The position numbers and the translations under genes are program-made. The notes beneath the pieces were generated by a model, which was not told where the DNA came from, did not search any database, and saw only the letters and a list, made by a program, of their open reading frames with translations. From assembly GCA_947627055.1 (NCBI GenBank), contig CANQUS010000016.1:1-37723 (forward strand): a stretch of 37,723 bases of DNA, written 5' to 3'. This DNA is from an uncultured Clostridia bacterium (lineage in GTDB: Bacteria; Bacillota; Clostridia; Oscillospirales; Acutalibacteraceae). This document shows, piece after piece, positions 13,676 through 22,669 of this stretch. How positions within the stretch are numbered: position 1 is the stretch's first letter; every line of letters begins with the position of its first letter.

Positions 13676-16144
13676 TCACTTATCTATGGATTTGTCAGTA
13701 AAGGTAAATGCCTCATCCTTAAATTCGCAGATGATCTCCGAGCCTTCTTTGATACTGCCGTCAAGCAATTTTTCTGAAATCGTATCCTCGAGCTTCGATT
13801 GAATCGCACGTCTGAGAGGTCTCGCGCCATACACAGGGTCAAAACCCGCCTTAGAGATAGCGTCTATTGCGCTCTCATCAAATGTGATAGTAATATCCAT
13901 TGCAGAAAGACGCTCTGTAAGGGTTTTGAGCATATTCTTCGCGATCTTTTTGATGTCCTCATCACCCAGTCTGTTGAATACGATAATATCGTCAACTCTG
14001 TTGAGAAATTCAGGTTTAAATGTGTTCTTCAGCTCACTCATGACGGCTTCCTTAATTGCAGCGGCGTTATTTTGTTCGGATCGCTCTCCACCGAAGAAGC
14101 CGAGACTTTTTTGCTCCTGCGTAATCATTCTTGCGCCCACGTTTGATGTCATGATTATCACTGAATTGCGAAAATCAACGTGCCTTCCCTGTGAATCAGT
14201 CAGACGCCCGTCCTCGAGAATTTGCAAAAGCATATTAAAAACATCGGGATGTGCCTTTTCAATTTCGTCAAACAAAATAACTGAATAAGGCTTTCTCCTG
14301 ACAAGTTCTGTGAGCTGACCTCCCTCATCGTATCCGACATATCCCGGAGGTGAACCGATGAGCTTAGATACCGTATGCTTTTCCATAAATTCCGACATAT
14401 CAAAGCGTATCATCGCATTCTCATCGCCGAACATTGCCTCAGCAAGTGTTTTGCAAAGCTCGGTTTTACCTACACCAGTAGGTCCGAGAAAGATAAATGA
14501 ACCGACAGGACGCTTCGGATCCTTAAGACCGACGCGGCCTCTTCGAATGGCCTTGGCAACAGCCTTGACGGCTTCATCCTGACCAACAATTCTTTCGTGA
14601 AGTATCGACTCAAGCCTGAGCAAGCGATCGCTCTCCTCCTCAGTAAGCTGTACCACAGGAATACCGGTCCAGCCTGAAACTATTTCAGCTATATCTTCGG
14701 CAGTGACTTCTCCGTTTGTATGCTCATTTTTTTCACGCCATTCTTTCTTTTCAACCTCGATTTTTTCTCTCAGTTCCTTTTCGCTGTCGCGTATTTCAGC
14801 GGCGCGTTCAAAGTCCTGCTCGTTTACGGCTGATTCCTTTTCCTTCTGAAGCTGTGTAAGCTCCTCCTCAAGCTGTTTAAGTCCGTTAGGCTCTGTATAA
14901 GCCTTTAGACGAACCTTTGACGATGCTTCGTCAATGAGGTCGATGGCTTTATCCGGCAAAAATCTGTCCGTAATATATCGAGACGAGAGCTTTACTGCGG
15001 CAGAAACAGCCTCATCCTTGATTTTGACCTTATGGTGTGCTTCGTATCTGTCACGCAAGCCGTTAAGTATTTCTATTGTGTCTTCCTCACTCGGCTCACC
15101 TACCATTACAGGCTGAAAACGACGCTCGAGAGCACTGTCCTTTTCAATGTATTTCCTGTATTCGTTGATAGTCGTCGCTCCGATGACCTGAAAGTCACCT
15201 CGCGCTAGTGATGGCTTCAGAATATTTGCAGTATCTGCCGAGCCCTCGGCGGAACCTGCTCCGACTATCGTGTGCAGCTCGTCTATGAATAATATCACAT
15301 TCCCCGCTTTTTTGACCTCGTTTATCGCATTATTGATTCTGTCCTCAAAATCACCTCTGTATTTTGTGCCGGCGATCATACCTGTCAGGTCAAGGGAAAC
15401 GACACGCTTGTTTTTCAAAGGCTCCGGAACATCTCCGGAAACTATCTTGAGAGCCAGACCCTCAGCTACCGCCGTTTTGCCGACACCCGGCTCACCGATA
15501 AGGCACGGGTTGTTTTTCGTTCTTCTGGACAGAATTTGTATGACCCTTTGAATCTCATCATGTCTTCCGATAACGGGATCAATACCGCCTTGCGCCGCTA
15601 TTGATGTTAGATCCCTGCCAAATTTATCAAGAGTTTTTGTGCTGCTGTTTCCCCTTGATTGTTTTTTCTCAACTGCAGAATTCTTCTCTTTAAAGGGTTC
15701 TCCCGAATCGCCGAGAAAGCTTTGCAGGTTTTCGACTATCGAGCTCACCTTTACACCCATCTCGGCAAGGTAACGGATAGCATAGCTTTCACCATCGGAA
15801 AGAAGCGCCAGCAGGATATGCTCAGTACCGACATAGTTATTGCCAAGATGCGAAGCCTGTAATATTGAATTTTGGATTATTCTCTTTGTGCGCGGGGTAA
15901 AGTCATTCGGTGACAGGGAGGTATATTCTCCCACACCAATTTCAGTCCTGATAATCTCCTCAAGAGCCTCGGCTGTCGCTCCTGCTTCCGAAAGCGCGGT
16001 AAATGCAACACCATCGTTAGACTTGAGAAGTCCGAGCAGAATATGTTCGCTTCCGATATATGTGTGTCCAAAGTCCTGAGCGCTTTCTATCGCGAGGTTT
16101 ACAGCAGTGTTTGCTTTTTCTGTGAAGCCGTTAAATTTATACAT
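13676..16144 (-). CDS. clpC: ATP-dependent Clp protease ATP-binding subunit ClpC
   Basis: An 822-residue AAA+ unfoldase that feeds proteins into ClpP. The N domain has two Clp_N repeats (about 1-140, beginning MYKFNGFTEKANTA). AAA module 1 has Walker A GEPGVGKTA and Walker B VILFIDELH. A middle region with a UVR-like pair (QDFERAAEIRDSEKEL) marks ClpC rather than ClpB. AAA module 2 has GPTGVGKTE, and a Clp C-terminal domain closes the protein. ATG at 16144 follows AGGAGG; the upstream frame extension has no site. The N domain accepts phospho-arginine-marked clients made by McsB, encoded just upstream. Last gene of the CtsR-controlled operon. Confidence 0.98.
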   Translation of the reverse strand: MYKFNGFTEKANTAVNLAIESAQDFGHTYIGSEHILLGLLKSNDGVAFTALSEAGATAEALEEIIRTEIGVGEYTSLSPNDFTPRTKRIIQNSILQASHLGNNYVGTEHILLALLSDGESYAIRYLAEMGVKVSSIVENLQSFLGDSGEPFKEKNSAVEKKQSRGNSSTKTLDKFGRDLTSIAAQGGIDPVIGRHDEIQRVIQILSRRTKNNPCLIGEPGVGKTAVAEGLALKIVSGDVPEPLKNKRVVSLDLTGMIAGTKYRGDFEDRINNAINEVKKAGNVILFIDELHTIVGAGSAEGSADTANILKPSLARGDFQVIGATTINEYRKYIEKDSALERRFQPVMVGEPSEEDTIEILNGLRDRYEAHHKVKIKDEAVSAAVKLSSRYITDRFLPDKAIDLIDEASSKVRLKAYTEPNGLKQLEEELTQLQKEKESAVNEQDFERAAEIRDSEKELREKIEVEKKEWREKNEHTNGEVTAEDIAEIVSGWTGIPVVQLTEEESDRLLRLESILHERIVGQDEAVKAVAKAIRRGRVGLKDPKRPVGSFIFLGPTGVGKTELCKTLAEAMFGDENAMIRFDMSEFMEKHTVSKLIGSPPGYVGYDEGGQLTELVRRKPYSVILFDEIEKAHPDVFNMLLQILEDGRLTDSQGRHVDFRNSVIIMTSNVGARMITQEQKSLGFFGGERSEQNNAAAIKEAVMSELKNTFKPEFLNRVDDIIVFNRLGDEDIKKIAKNMLKTLTERLSAMDITITFDESAIDAISKAGFDPVYGARPLRRAIQSKLEDTISEKLLDGSIKEGSEIICEFKDEAFTFTDKSIDK

Positions 16145-16207
16145 AAAAATATACCTCCTGTTCAAAATATTATATCCTCAGCATATCGACAAATGTGTTG
16201 CATTTTG

Positions 16208-17263
16208 TCATTCTTGAAGTCTTCTGCTGTTAGGGATATTAGTCTTCAGCATTGTCGAACGCACCACATCGGCGCGAATCCTGTCACGCTCTGAGGGGGT
16301 CAGCTTCCTACCGACGTTTTTCATCAGTGTCGCGGGCTGAGTTTCTATCATCAGACGATTGATAATGTCCAGATCCATCTTTTCAATAATACCCATTGCA
16401 ATTCCGAGGCGAATGTTGGAAAGCAGCTTCATACATTCATCATTGCTGATAAGCCGTGCATATCGTGACAATCCGTATGAACGACTTATCGCGTCAATAG
16501 CCTCAATGTTCTTTACGAGAGCATTTCTTGCCTCCTTCTCCTGTGCGACAAGCTGCATAGCAATATCCTTTAGATTGTTCATTGCCTGTTCCTCAGAAAT
16601 ACCGAGTGTAACCTGATTGGACAGCTGATAGATAGCACCCTTTGGTTCACTTCCCTCGCCATACATTCCACGAAGCACCAAGCCAAGCTTTGAAAGCGTA
16701 GAAGCTATCCTATTCATGGCCTTACTCTGCTGTAAGGCGGGAAGATGGAGCATCAACGAGGCTCTCATGCCTGTTCCGAGGTTTGTCGGACACTGTGTAA
16801 GGTATCCGAGCTTGTCATTGAATGCAAAGTTAAGCTGCTCATCAAGAAGCGTATCTATCTTGTCTGCTATATCATATGCGTTGTCAAGGTCAAGTCCCTG
16901 ACTCATGACCTGAATCCGCAAATGATCCTCCTCGTTTATCATAATGCTTACGCTCTCATCGTCAAACAGGAGAAGTCCTCTCCCCTGTCTGTCGGATATA
17001 AATTCAGGGCTTACGAGATGACGTTCAACGAGTGAAACGGCCTCCTCCTGTGTCAGCTCCGACATCTGAATATATTCAAACCTGTTCGCAAGAACCGAAT
17101 TGCCATTAAGGACAGCATCCTTGACAAGAGCGGCAACCTTGCATTTACCTTCATCACTCAAACGGCACGGAAAAGGATATTCCTTCAGATTTCTTGCAAA
17201 GCGTATTCTTGTACTGATTATTACATCCCCCTCGCTGCCGCTTTTATCATACCACTTATCCAT
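16208..17263 (-). CDS. mcsB: Protein arginine kinase McsB
   Basis: A 351-residue protein of the guanidino kinase superfamily that phosphorylates arginine in proteins, marking them for ClpCP, and inactivates CtsR. The ATP-guanidino domain starts STRIRFARNLKEYPFPC. The conserved catalytic-loop Cys lies in TQCPTNLGTGMRASLMLH. Near the C terminus ERDRIRADVVR matches the RDxxRA phospho-arginine-binding site that gives self-activation in Firmicute McsB. It lacks the N-terminal domain of metabolite kinases such as creatine kinase, as expected. ATG at 17263 is preceded by a GAGGAGG site. The gene is 15 bases after mcsA and 63 bases before clpC. Confidence 0.97.
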   Translation of the reverse strand: MDKWYDKSGSEGDVIISTRIRFARNLKEYPFPCRLSDEGKCKVAALVKDAVLNGNSVLANRFEYIQMSELTQEEAVSLVERHLVSPEFISDRQGRGLLLFDDESVSIMINEEDHLRIQVMSQGLDLDNAYDIADKIDTLLDEQLNFAFNDKLGYLTQCPTNLGTGMRASLMLHLPALQQSKAMNRIASTLSKLGLVLRGMYGEGSEPKGAIYQLSNQVTLGISEEQAMNNLKDIAMQLVAQEKEARNALVKNIEAIDAISRSYGLSRYARLISNDECMKLLSNIRLGIAMGIIEKMDLDIINRLMIETQPATLMKNVGRKLTPSERDRIRADVVRSTMLKTNIPNSRRLQE

Positions 17264-17278
17264 TATTATTTCCTCCTC

Positions 17279-17767
17279 TCAATCCTTGGCCTCAAGCTCT
17301 TTTATCTCGTCGCGAAGCTTTGCGGCCTTTTCAAATTCCTGTTCCTTTATGGCGTGTGCGAGTTCTTCCTTGAGCTTAGCTATGGTACTTTTGACTTTAA
17401 CCTCGCTGCCCGCAGATTTTGCAAGCTTGCCAATATGGATCGTCTTGCCGTGGATCCTCTGTATAGACGGAAGCAAATCATCATAAAAAACATCATAGCA
17501 GCTTGCACAGCCGACTTTACCGCTTTTTGCAATATCCTCAAATGTACTGCCGCAGCATTCACAGCGCTTTCTGTTTTTTTGACCTCTGCCGGTTCCCATC
17601 AAGCTGCCGAGAAATTTATCAAAGTCCATTCCGAAGCTCCCAAAAAAGGAATTATAACCGAGCTTTTGAGCACATTCCCTGCATAGACTGATCTCAGCAA
17701 GTTCTCCGTTAATAATAGTTTTGATATGAGTTGTTGCTTGGTTCTGACCACATGATTGACATAACAT
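17279..17767 (-). CDS. mcsA: McsA, zinc-finger activator of McsB
   Basis: A 162-residue protein with four CxxC pairs: CQSC at residues 3-6, CREC near 33, CECC near 69 and CASC near 87. These form zinc-binding pairs as in B. subtilis McsA. The C-terminal part is a UVR domain (about 125-160, EQEFEKAAKLRDEIKELE). McsA binds and activates McsB and helps control CtsR under heat or thiol stress. ATG at 17767 has an AGGAGGA site and lies 11 bases after ctsR, so the genes are in one operon. Confidence 0.95.
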   Translation of the reverse strand: MLCQSCGQNQATTHIKTIINGELAEISLCRECAQKLGYNSFFGSFGMDFDKFLGSLMGTGRGQKNRKRCECCGSTFEDIAKSGKVGCASCYDVFYDDLLPSIQRIHGKTIHIGKLAKSAGSEVKVKSTIAKLKEELAHAIKEQEFEKAAKLRDEIKELEAKD

Positions 17768-17778
17768 AAATATTCCTC

Positions 17779-18240
17779 CTAATCTTTTCTTATCATATAA
17801 GTTATCAGCATATTTTTAAAGATAGAAGCTCTGAGACTGTCCCGAAACTGCTGCGGGATATTGCCATAGGCCTTATCCGAGAGTGCCGAACCTATAAGAG
17901 CGGCGTCATACCGTGAAAGTATCCCGCTGTCCTGCATATTTCTCAGCATTACCGTGACAGAACCTGCGCTGAGCTTATCACCTATTGAGTTTATTATATG
18001 CATTATCGTTGAGCGTTTATCCGTTGCAACACGCGTTATTCGTACATAACCGCCGCCTCCGCGCCTGCTCTCGACGATATATCCCTGTTCGGGAGTAAAA
18101 CGTGATGTGATAACATAGTTTATCTGGCTCGGTACACATCCCAACTCACTTGCAAGGACATTTCTCTGGATTTCCGCATTGCCGTTGCTTTCATCAAGCA
18201 TACGCAAAATATATTCCGCTACAAGGTCGCTCATTCTCAT
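17779..18240 (-). CDS. ctsR: Class III stress gene repressor CtsR
   Basis: A 153-residue repressor with an N-terminal winged helix-turn-helix. The diagnostic wing RRGGGGYVRI (about residues 59-68) contacts the DNA minor groove and senses heat. The C-terminal helical dimerisation part is also present. It represses its own operon and usually clpP and clpE. Two matching heptad operators flank its promoter (18345-18417), direct support for autoregulation. ATG at 18240 follows a GGCGGTGA-type site. First gene of ctsR-mcsA-mcsB-clpC. Confidence 0.97.
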   Translation of the reverse strand: MRMSDLVAEYILRMLDESNGNAEIQRNVLASELGCVPSQINYVITSRFTPEQGYIVESRRGGGGYVRITRVATDKRSTIMHIINSIGDKLSAGSVTVMLRNMQDSGILSRYDAALIGSALSDKAYGNIPQQFRDSLRASIFKNMLITYMIRKD

Positions 18241-18344
18241 TTTATCACCGCCACTTTCTGTTTAATTTTTAAAATAACAGCTTAACACCTCTTTTGTTTA
18301 AAATTTCAGTTTTAACTTTATTACAAAATAAAAGCCATATTGAT

Positions 18345-18417
18345 TTTGACTTTCTTTGACCTTGTGATTTAATTATAGCGTGAAGGTCAGCAATAGTCAA
18401 AGTCAAATAAAGTCAAT
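18345..18417 (-). promoter_or_regulatory. ctsR promoter with two CtsR operators
   Basis: Promoter on the minus strand: TTGACT (18395-18400), 17-base spacer, TATAAT (18372-18377). The CtsR consensus is two RGTCAAA heptads three bases apart. Site 1, minus strand, GGTCAAA-GAA-AGTCAAA (18345-18361), lies downstream of the -10. Site 2, plus strand, AGTCAAA-TAA-AGTCAAT (18401-18417), abuts the -35. A further AGTCAAA overlaps the -35 at 18395-18401. Confidence 0.9.
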
Positions 18418-18751
18418 TTTAATGTCAAATGTAATCATTTTCTCATATTTTCTCTTAATTTCTTACGAATACTATTTTTTTTAAATTTTTTGTTTTTTAA
18501 TTTTTATTGTACTTTTGCTAAATTAAAAATTTATTTAAACTTATTTACAATGAAACACTGAGTGAATATGAAGCTCAGATTGTACCGTTAAATCCTGCTT
18601 AACGATTGCAGGCATTCCGACATATTTTTATAATGATTTGAAAAAATAACGGACACAGTACAAGCGAGCAATATATCAACAGGTAGTATTTGTTCAGTGA
18701 TTCTTAATATTACCCCTTACCCTGCACATACTACATTTGAGGTGTGCAGTA
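18418..18751. other. AT-rich intergenic region upstream of the ABC ATPase
   Basis: No gene is visible. Short stems can form in 18557-18620, namely CTGAG/CTCAG, GTTAA/TTAAC and CCTGC/GCAGG. The last two overlap and exclude each other. They may belong to the leader of the ABC gene, but no known class was recognised. Confidence 0.35.
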
Positions 18752-19462
18752 ATGGATAACATAATAGAGATAAAAAACGTATCAAAGGTCTATAACAAGG
18801 GATGCGCCGAGGTTACGGCACTTTCCGATGTCAACCTTGCTGTAGAACGAGGAGCTTTTACTGCGATAATAGGCAAATCAGGCTCGGGAAAATCAACATT
18901 GATGAATATTCTCGGGTGTCTCGACACACCGTCGGCAGGAGAATATTATCTCGAGGGAGAAAGAGTTTCAACTTTAGGAGAGCGACGCCTTTCATATATT
19001 CGCAACAATGTCGTAGGATTTATATTTCAAAGCTTTAACCTTATTCCGACAATGACTGCTCTTGAAAACGTTGAACTGCCGCTTATTTATCGGAAAACTG
19101 ACAGACACAAAAGGCTGGAGCTTGCAAGGAACGCGCTTGAAATGGTAGGGCTTTCAAATAGAATAAATCATTGTCCGTTTGAGCTTTCCGGAGGGCAACA
19201 GCAGCGTGTGGCGATCGCACGGGCTATAGCTGCAGAGCCGTCATTGATCCTTGCGGACGAGCCTACAGGAAATCTCGATATAAGTGCCGGAAGAGATGTT
19301 ATGCATATATTATCAGAGCTTAACAATTCGGGCAAGACAATAGTCCTGATAACGCACGATTCTTCCGTCGCGAAAAAAGCCGGAAATCAAATAGAAATAA
19401 GTGATGGGCAAATTGTGTCTGATAATAAATATTTCAGATATAATAAGCGCAATAACACATAA
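18752..19462 (+). CDS. ABC transporter ATP-binding protein, MacB/LolD/SalX type
   Basis: A 236-residue ATPase with Walker [10 protein letters not shown] (41-49), Q loop [18 protein letters not shown], signature LSGGQQQR, Walker [13 protein letters not shown] and switch His in LITHD. Order and the [12 protein letters not shown] block match the MacB/LolD/BceA group, which works with FtsX-like permeases to move peptides, lipoproteins or antibiotics. ATG at 18752 follows GAGGTG. No permease gene is adjacent: the next gene is a 97-residue soluble protein. Either the partner is encoded elsewhere or the locus has lost it. The substrate cannot be told. Confidence 0.9.
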   Translation: MDNIIEIKNVSKVYNKGCAEVTALSDVNLAVERGAFTAIIGKSGSGKSTLMNILGCLDTPSAGEYYLEGERVSTLGERRLSYIRNNVVGFIFQSFNLIPTMTALENVELPLIYRKTDRHKRLELARNALEMVGLSNRINHCPFELSGGQQQRVAIARAIAAEPSLILADEPTGNLDISAGRDVMHILSELNNSGKTIVLITHDSSVAKKAGNQIEISDGQIVSDNKYFRYNKRNNT

Positions 19463-19573
19463 AGAGCTTGAACTGCTTTCTGACTAAGTTGTATTTTTGT
19501 ACAGTATAAAAAAATCAAAGCAAAAATAAAAAGTAAAATTTTCCGAAAATTTGTATCTACGCAGTGCTTTTGA

Positions 19574-19601
19574 TTGACAAGAATAATATTTGTGCTATAA
19601 T
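19574..19601 (+). promoter_or_regulatory. Promoter of the 97-residue protein gene
   Basis: TTGACA (19574-19579), 16-base spacer, TATAAT (19596-19601). Both boxes are perfect. Confidence 0.75.
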
Positions 19602-19661
19602 GTAGGTGTAACAAAAAAATGTTACAACTTTTGTAAAACCAAAATTTTAGGAGGAATTTAT

Positions 19662-19955
19662 ATGACACCTATGCTTGAATTGCACAACATTGATGTTCAG
19701 TCTTTCCTTTCGGTTCTTGATACTTGCGAGGGAGATGTTTTCCTTGTAACTCGCGAGGGAGACCACCTAAATCTAAAGAGCAAGCTTTGCCAGTTGGTCG
19801 GTCTTACACAGCTTATTGAGGGCGGCAAGATCAGCGACGCGTATATTGTTTGTTCTAAACCTGAGGATGAGACGAAGCTTTTCCGTTTCAACCTTCTCGG
19901 TGATATGGGGGAAGCTAAGAAAGAATCAGAAAATAACACTGAGAAAAAAGACTAA
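19662..19955 (+). CDS. Conserved-looking small acidic protein of unknown function
   Basis: A 97-residue soluble protein that was not matched to a named domain. It has no signal peptide or membrane helix and no Cys/His metal cluster. It begins MTPMLELHNIDVQSFLSVLD, followed by alternating strands (GDVFLVTREGDHLNLKS) and a helix LCQLVGLTQLIEGG. The pattern is alpha/beta, with a charged disordered tail (EAKKESENNTEKKD). ATG at 19662 has an AGGAGGA site. It has its own consensus promoter and a strong terminator, so it is a monocistronic and probably well-expressed gene. Something like it may exist in related Clostridia; that is memory, not evidence from this window. Confidence 0.85.
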   Translation: MTPMLELHNIDVQSFLSVLDTCEGDVFLVTREGDHLNLKSKLCQLVGLTQLIEGGKISDAYIVCSKPEDETKLFRFNLLGDMGEAKKESENNTEKKD

Positions 19956-19968
19956 TTTATTTAAAGCC

Positions 19969-20010
19969 AAAAGCACATTGCTGCCTATTGTTAGCAGTCA
20001 ATGTGCTTTT
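19969..20010 (+). terminator. Terminator after the 97-residue protein gene
   Basis: AAAAGCACATTG (19969-19980) pairs perfectly with CAATGTGCTTTT (19999-20010), followed by a T-rich tract. Confidence 0.9.
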
Positions 20011-20358
20011 ATTTTTACATAATCTGAAATATACTTGAATTTTTTCAGACAACAAATGAATAAATAATACTGTCAGATTAACGCGCAGTTTGTGTACGCC
20101 TTTCTCAGCAATATTACATTGACAAAGTATATAAGGATCTCACCTGTTTTAAGTAAGTCGCTGCAGGCGCAGCGTATCTGCGTGAATATCTGTGGTCTCC
20201 CGATCTCAAATTGATCACTAAAATGACGCTCGCCTAACGGTGGAACATATTACTAAGTTATATGCAACTCTATTTGACATTTTGTCGAATATGTATAATG
20301 ATTATAAAATTTATTTTTGTTATACTATAATATGGAATATTATTTAGGAGGAAAAAGT
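20011..20358. other. Intergenic region upstream of glgB
   Basis: The middle part (about 20150-20250) is richer in GC than its surroundings and holds a perfect inverted repeat CGCTGC-AGGC-GCAGCG near 20159-20174. A minus-strand frame without a start codon crosses it, possibly an old gene remnant. A TTGACA (20274-20279) followed by GTATAATG is a promoter candidate for glgB, but with a short spacer (about 14). Confidence 0.4.
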
Positions 20359-22260
20359 ATGGCTGATTTTTCTGTTGATAGCTTTTACAGAGGAGAATGC
20401 TTTTGTGCATACAAATACTTCGGCGCACATATAACCGATGGCGGTGTTATGTTCAGAGTCTATGCACCATCGGCATGGCGTATAGAGATCATAGGCGAAT
20501 TTAACTCTTGGTGCGGTGAAAACCATTCTATGAACAATGACGGCAGAGGCTTTTACGAGCTGTTTGTTCCTAATGCCTGTGCAGGACAGATGTATAAATA
20601 CAGGATTTATCAGGCAAACGGAAGAGTGGTCGATAAATCAGACCCCTATGCTTTTGCAACGGAGCTTCGTCCTGGAACGGCTTCCATCATCACCTCACTT
20701 GAAAGCTACAGATTTAGCGATGCAAAGTGGATAAATTCCCGCAGTAAGCTGTACAATGAGCCGCTCAACATCTATGAGATACACTTCGGCTCATGGAAAA
20801 TGCCCAACGGCGGCATCACAGAGAATAGTGTCCCCAACGAGCTGTGGTACAGCTACAGCGACATTGCGGACGAGCTTATCTCATATGTTAAAAAATATCA
20901 CTTCACACATATTGAGATACTCCCACTTGCGGAGCACCCTTTTGACGGTTCATGGGGATATCAGGCATCCGGCTATTTCAGTGCAACGTGTCGCTATGGC
21001 AGACCGCAAGATCTCATGGAGTTTGTTGATAAGTGCCATGCAAATGGTATAGGAGTCATTATCGACTTTGCGTTTGTTCACTTTGTACGTGACGATTATG
21101 CCATGGGTATGTTTGACGGCACACCTCTTTACGAATACCCGCCATCCGATGTCAACGAGAGCGAATGGGGCTCTTATAACTTTAATCTCTCAAAAGGAGA
21201 GGTTCAGAGCTTCCTGATGAGCGCGGCTGCGTTCTGGGTCGATGTCTATCACTTTGACGGCATACGCATGGACGCTATCAGCAATGCTATCTATTGGATG
21301 GGTAACAAAAAGCGTGGTATAAACGACCGTGCTCTCACCTTTGTCCGCAGGATGAATTTTAATCTCAATAAAGCCTTTCCGAATATTATCCTTATCGCTG
21401 AGGACTCCTCCGACTTTCCGAACGTCACCCGTCCCGTTGAAAAGGGCGGCTTAGGCTTCGACTACAAGTGGGATCTCGGATGGATGAACGACACACTTGA
21501 ATACTTTAAGCTTGACCCGTATCTTCGTCAGTATCACCACAACAAAATAAACTGGTCTATGGCATATTTCTATAACGAACGTTATCTGCTCCCACTTTCG
21601 CACGATGAGGTCGTACACGGCAAGGCAACTATCGTCAACAAGATGTGGGGCTTATACGGGGAAAAATTCTCTCAGGCACGTTCTCTGTACACATATATGT
21701 TTACCCACCCGGGAAAGAAGCTCAACTTTATGGGCAACGAAATCGCGCAGTTCCGTGAATGGGACGAAACTAAAGAACCTGACTGGTTTCTGACGAAATA
21801 CCCGTCACATGATTCCTTTACACGATTTTTTAAAGATATTTCTGCGCTCCTCGAGAGCCACCCCGCATTGTATGAGCGGGACTATCGTGATGACGGATTT
21901 CTCTGGATAGATGCCAACGACAATCACAACAACATTTATTCGTTCATAAGAAAATCGGATAAAGAGGATCTCATTATTATAATGAATTGTGCGCCCGTAA
22001 CTCACGAAAATTTCAGAATAGGCGTTGAATATCCATGTGAGCTTACCGAACTGCTCAACACCGAATGGAGCATATATGGAGGATGTGATGTCAAAAACGA
22101 CGGCAGGATCAAGTCGGAGTCAGTTTCATTCAGCAACTTCCGGCATTCAGCGCTTATCACCGTTCCCCCGTTCGGAACAGTCATTTTTAAAGTAAAAAGG
22201 CGATCTGGTGACTCTATTGCGCCTCATCGCACAAGCAGGACTAAAGAGCATTTTTCTTAG
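20359..22260 (+). CDS. glgB: 1,4-alpha-glucan branching enzyme
   Basis: A 633-residue GH13 enzyme that forms alpha-1,6 branches in glycogen-like glucan. An N-terminal CBM48 (about 18-110, with VMFRVYAPSAWRIEIIGEFN) precedes the catalytic barrel. The nucleophile is Asp 305 in GIRMDA, the acid/base Glu 348 in IAEDSSDFP, and the third Asp 416 in SHDEVVHG. GGLGFDYKW and GWMNDTL are GlgB signatures. Region I, usually DxxxxH, reads DFAFVHF, keeping the His. ATG at 20359 follows AGGAGG. The C-terminal tail after about residue 613 is basic and probably disordered. No other glg gene lies next to it; thiS follows after 88 bases without a terminator between them. Confidence 0.95.
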   Translation: MADFSVDSFYRGECFCAYKYFGAHITDGGVMFRVYAPSAWRIEIIGEFNSWCGENHSMNNDGRGFYELFVPNACAGQMYKYRIYQANGRVVDKSDPYAFATELRPGTASIITSLESYRFSDAKWINSRSKLYNEPLNIYEIHFGSWKMPNGGITENSVPNELWYSYSDIADELISYVKKYHFTHIEILPLAEHPFDGSWGYQASGYFSATCRYGRPQDLMEFVDKCHANGIGVIIDFAFVHFVRDDYAMGMFDGTPLYEYPPSDVNESEWGSYNFNLSKGEVQSFLMSAAAFWVDVYHFDGIRMDAISNAIYWMGNKKRGINDRALTFVRRMNFNLNKAFPNIILIAEDSSDFPNVTRPVEKGGLGFDYKWDLGWMNDTLEYFKLDPYLRQYHHNKINWSMAYFYNERYLLPLSHDEVVHGKATIVNKMWGLYGEKFSQARSLYTYMFTHPGKKLNFMGNEIAQFREWDETKEPDWFLTKYPSHDSFTRFFKDISALLESHPALYERDYRDDGFLWIDANDNHNNIYSFIRKSDKEDLIIIMNCAPVTHENFRIGVEYPCELTELLNTEWSIYGGCDVKNDGRIKSESVSFSNFRHSALITVPPFGTVIFKVKRRSGDSIAPHRTSRTKEHFS

Positions 22261-22348
22261 AACGACGAAAAATCACAATATTGATAATTAAGGTTTATGC
22301 TCTGAGCTGGAAGCATATAAAATATAAACAATTAAGGAGTGTTCCTTT

Positions 22349-22543
22349 ATGAAAGTAAACGGAGAGAAAATCGAACTTGTCGAAAAAGTCACACTCAAGG
22401 ACTTTCTGATTGCGCAGGGATATAGCATTCCTCGTATCGCCGTCGAGAGAAACGATGAGATAGTACCACGCGAGAAGTTTGACAAGGTTATCCTTGAGGA
22501 CTCTGACGTTATAGAAGTAGTACACTTCATGGGAGGTGGCTGA
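22349..22543 (+). CDS. thiS: Sulfur carrier protein ThiS
   Basis: A 64-residue ubiquitin-like beta-grasp protein. It begins MKVNGEKIELVEKVTLKDFL and ends VVHFMGGG. The terminal Gly is adenylated and turned into a thiocarboxylate that donates sulfur in thiazole synthesis for thiamine. The sequence ends in three Gly rather than two. ATG at 22349 follows AAGGAG. No thiG, thiF or thiH is adjacent, and no TPP riboswitch was seen upstream. A terminator follows at once. It could serve another sulfur-transfer route (MoaD-like proteins share the fold), but length and the HFMGGG end favour ThiS. Confidence 0.85.
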   Translation: MKVNGEKIELVEKVTLKDFLIAQGYSIPRIAVERNDEIVPREKFDKVILEDSDVIEVVHFMGGG

Positions 22544-22601
22544 AGTTAAAACAGCTTTTCTATCGTACCGTTTATATATATAAAAAGAATTATGTCCAAA
22601 C

Positions 22602-22637
22602 AAAAATCACCGCAGACTGAGGATGCGGTGATTTTTT
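22602..22637 (+). terminator. Terminator after thiS
   Basis: AAAATCACCGC (22602-22612) pairs with GCGGTGATTTT, followed by more T residues. It may also end the converging DMT transporter transcript. Confidence 0.9.
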
Positions 22638-22669
22638 CATTTCTTTAAAAAATATTTGTATCTTTTAAG

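Noticed and set aside
22261-22348. TPP riboswitch upstream of thiS
   Set aside because: The gap is only 88 bases and shows none of the conserved TPP-aptamer words.
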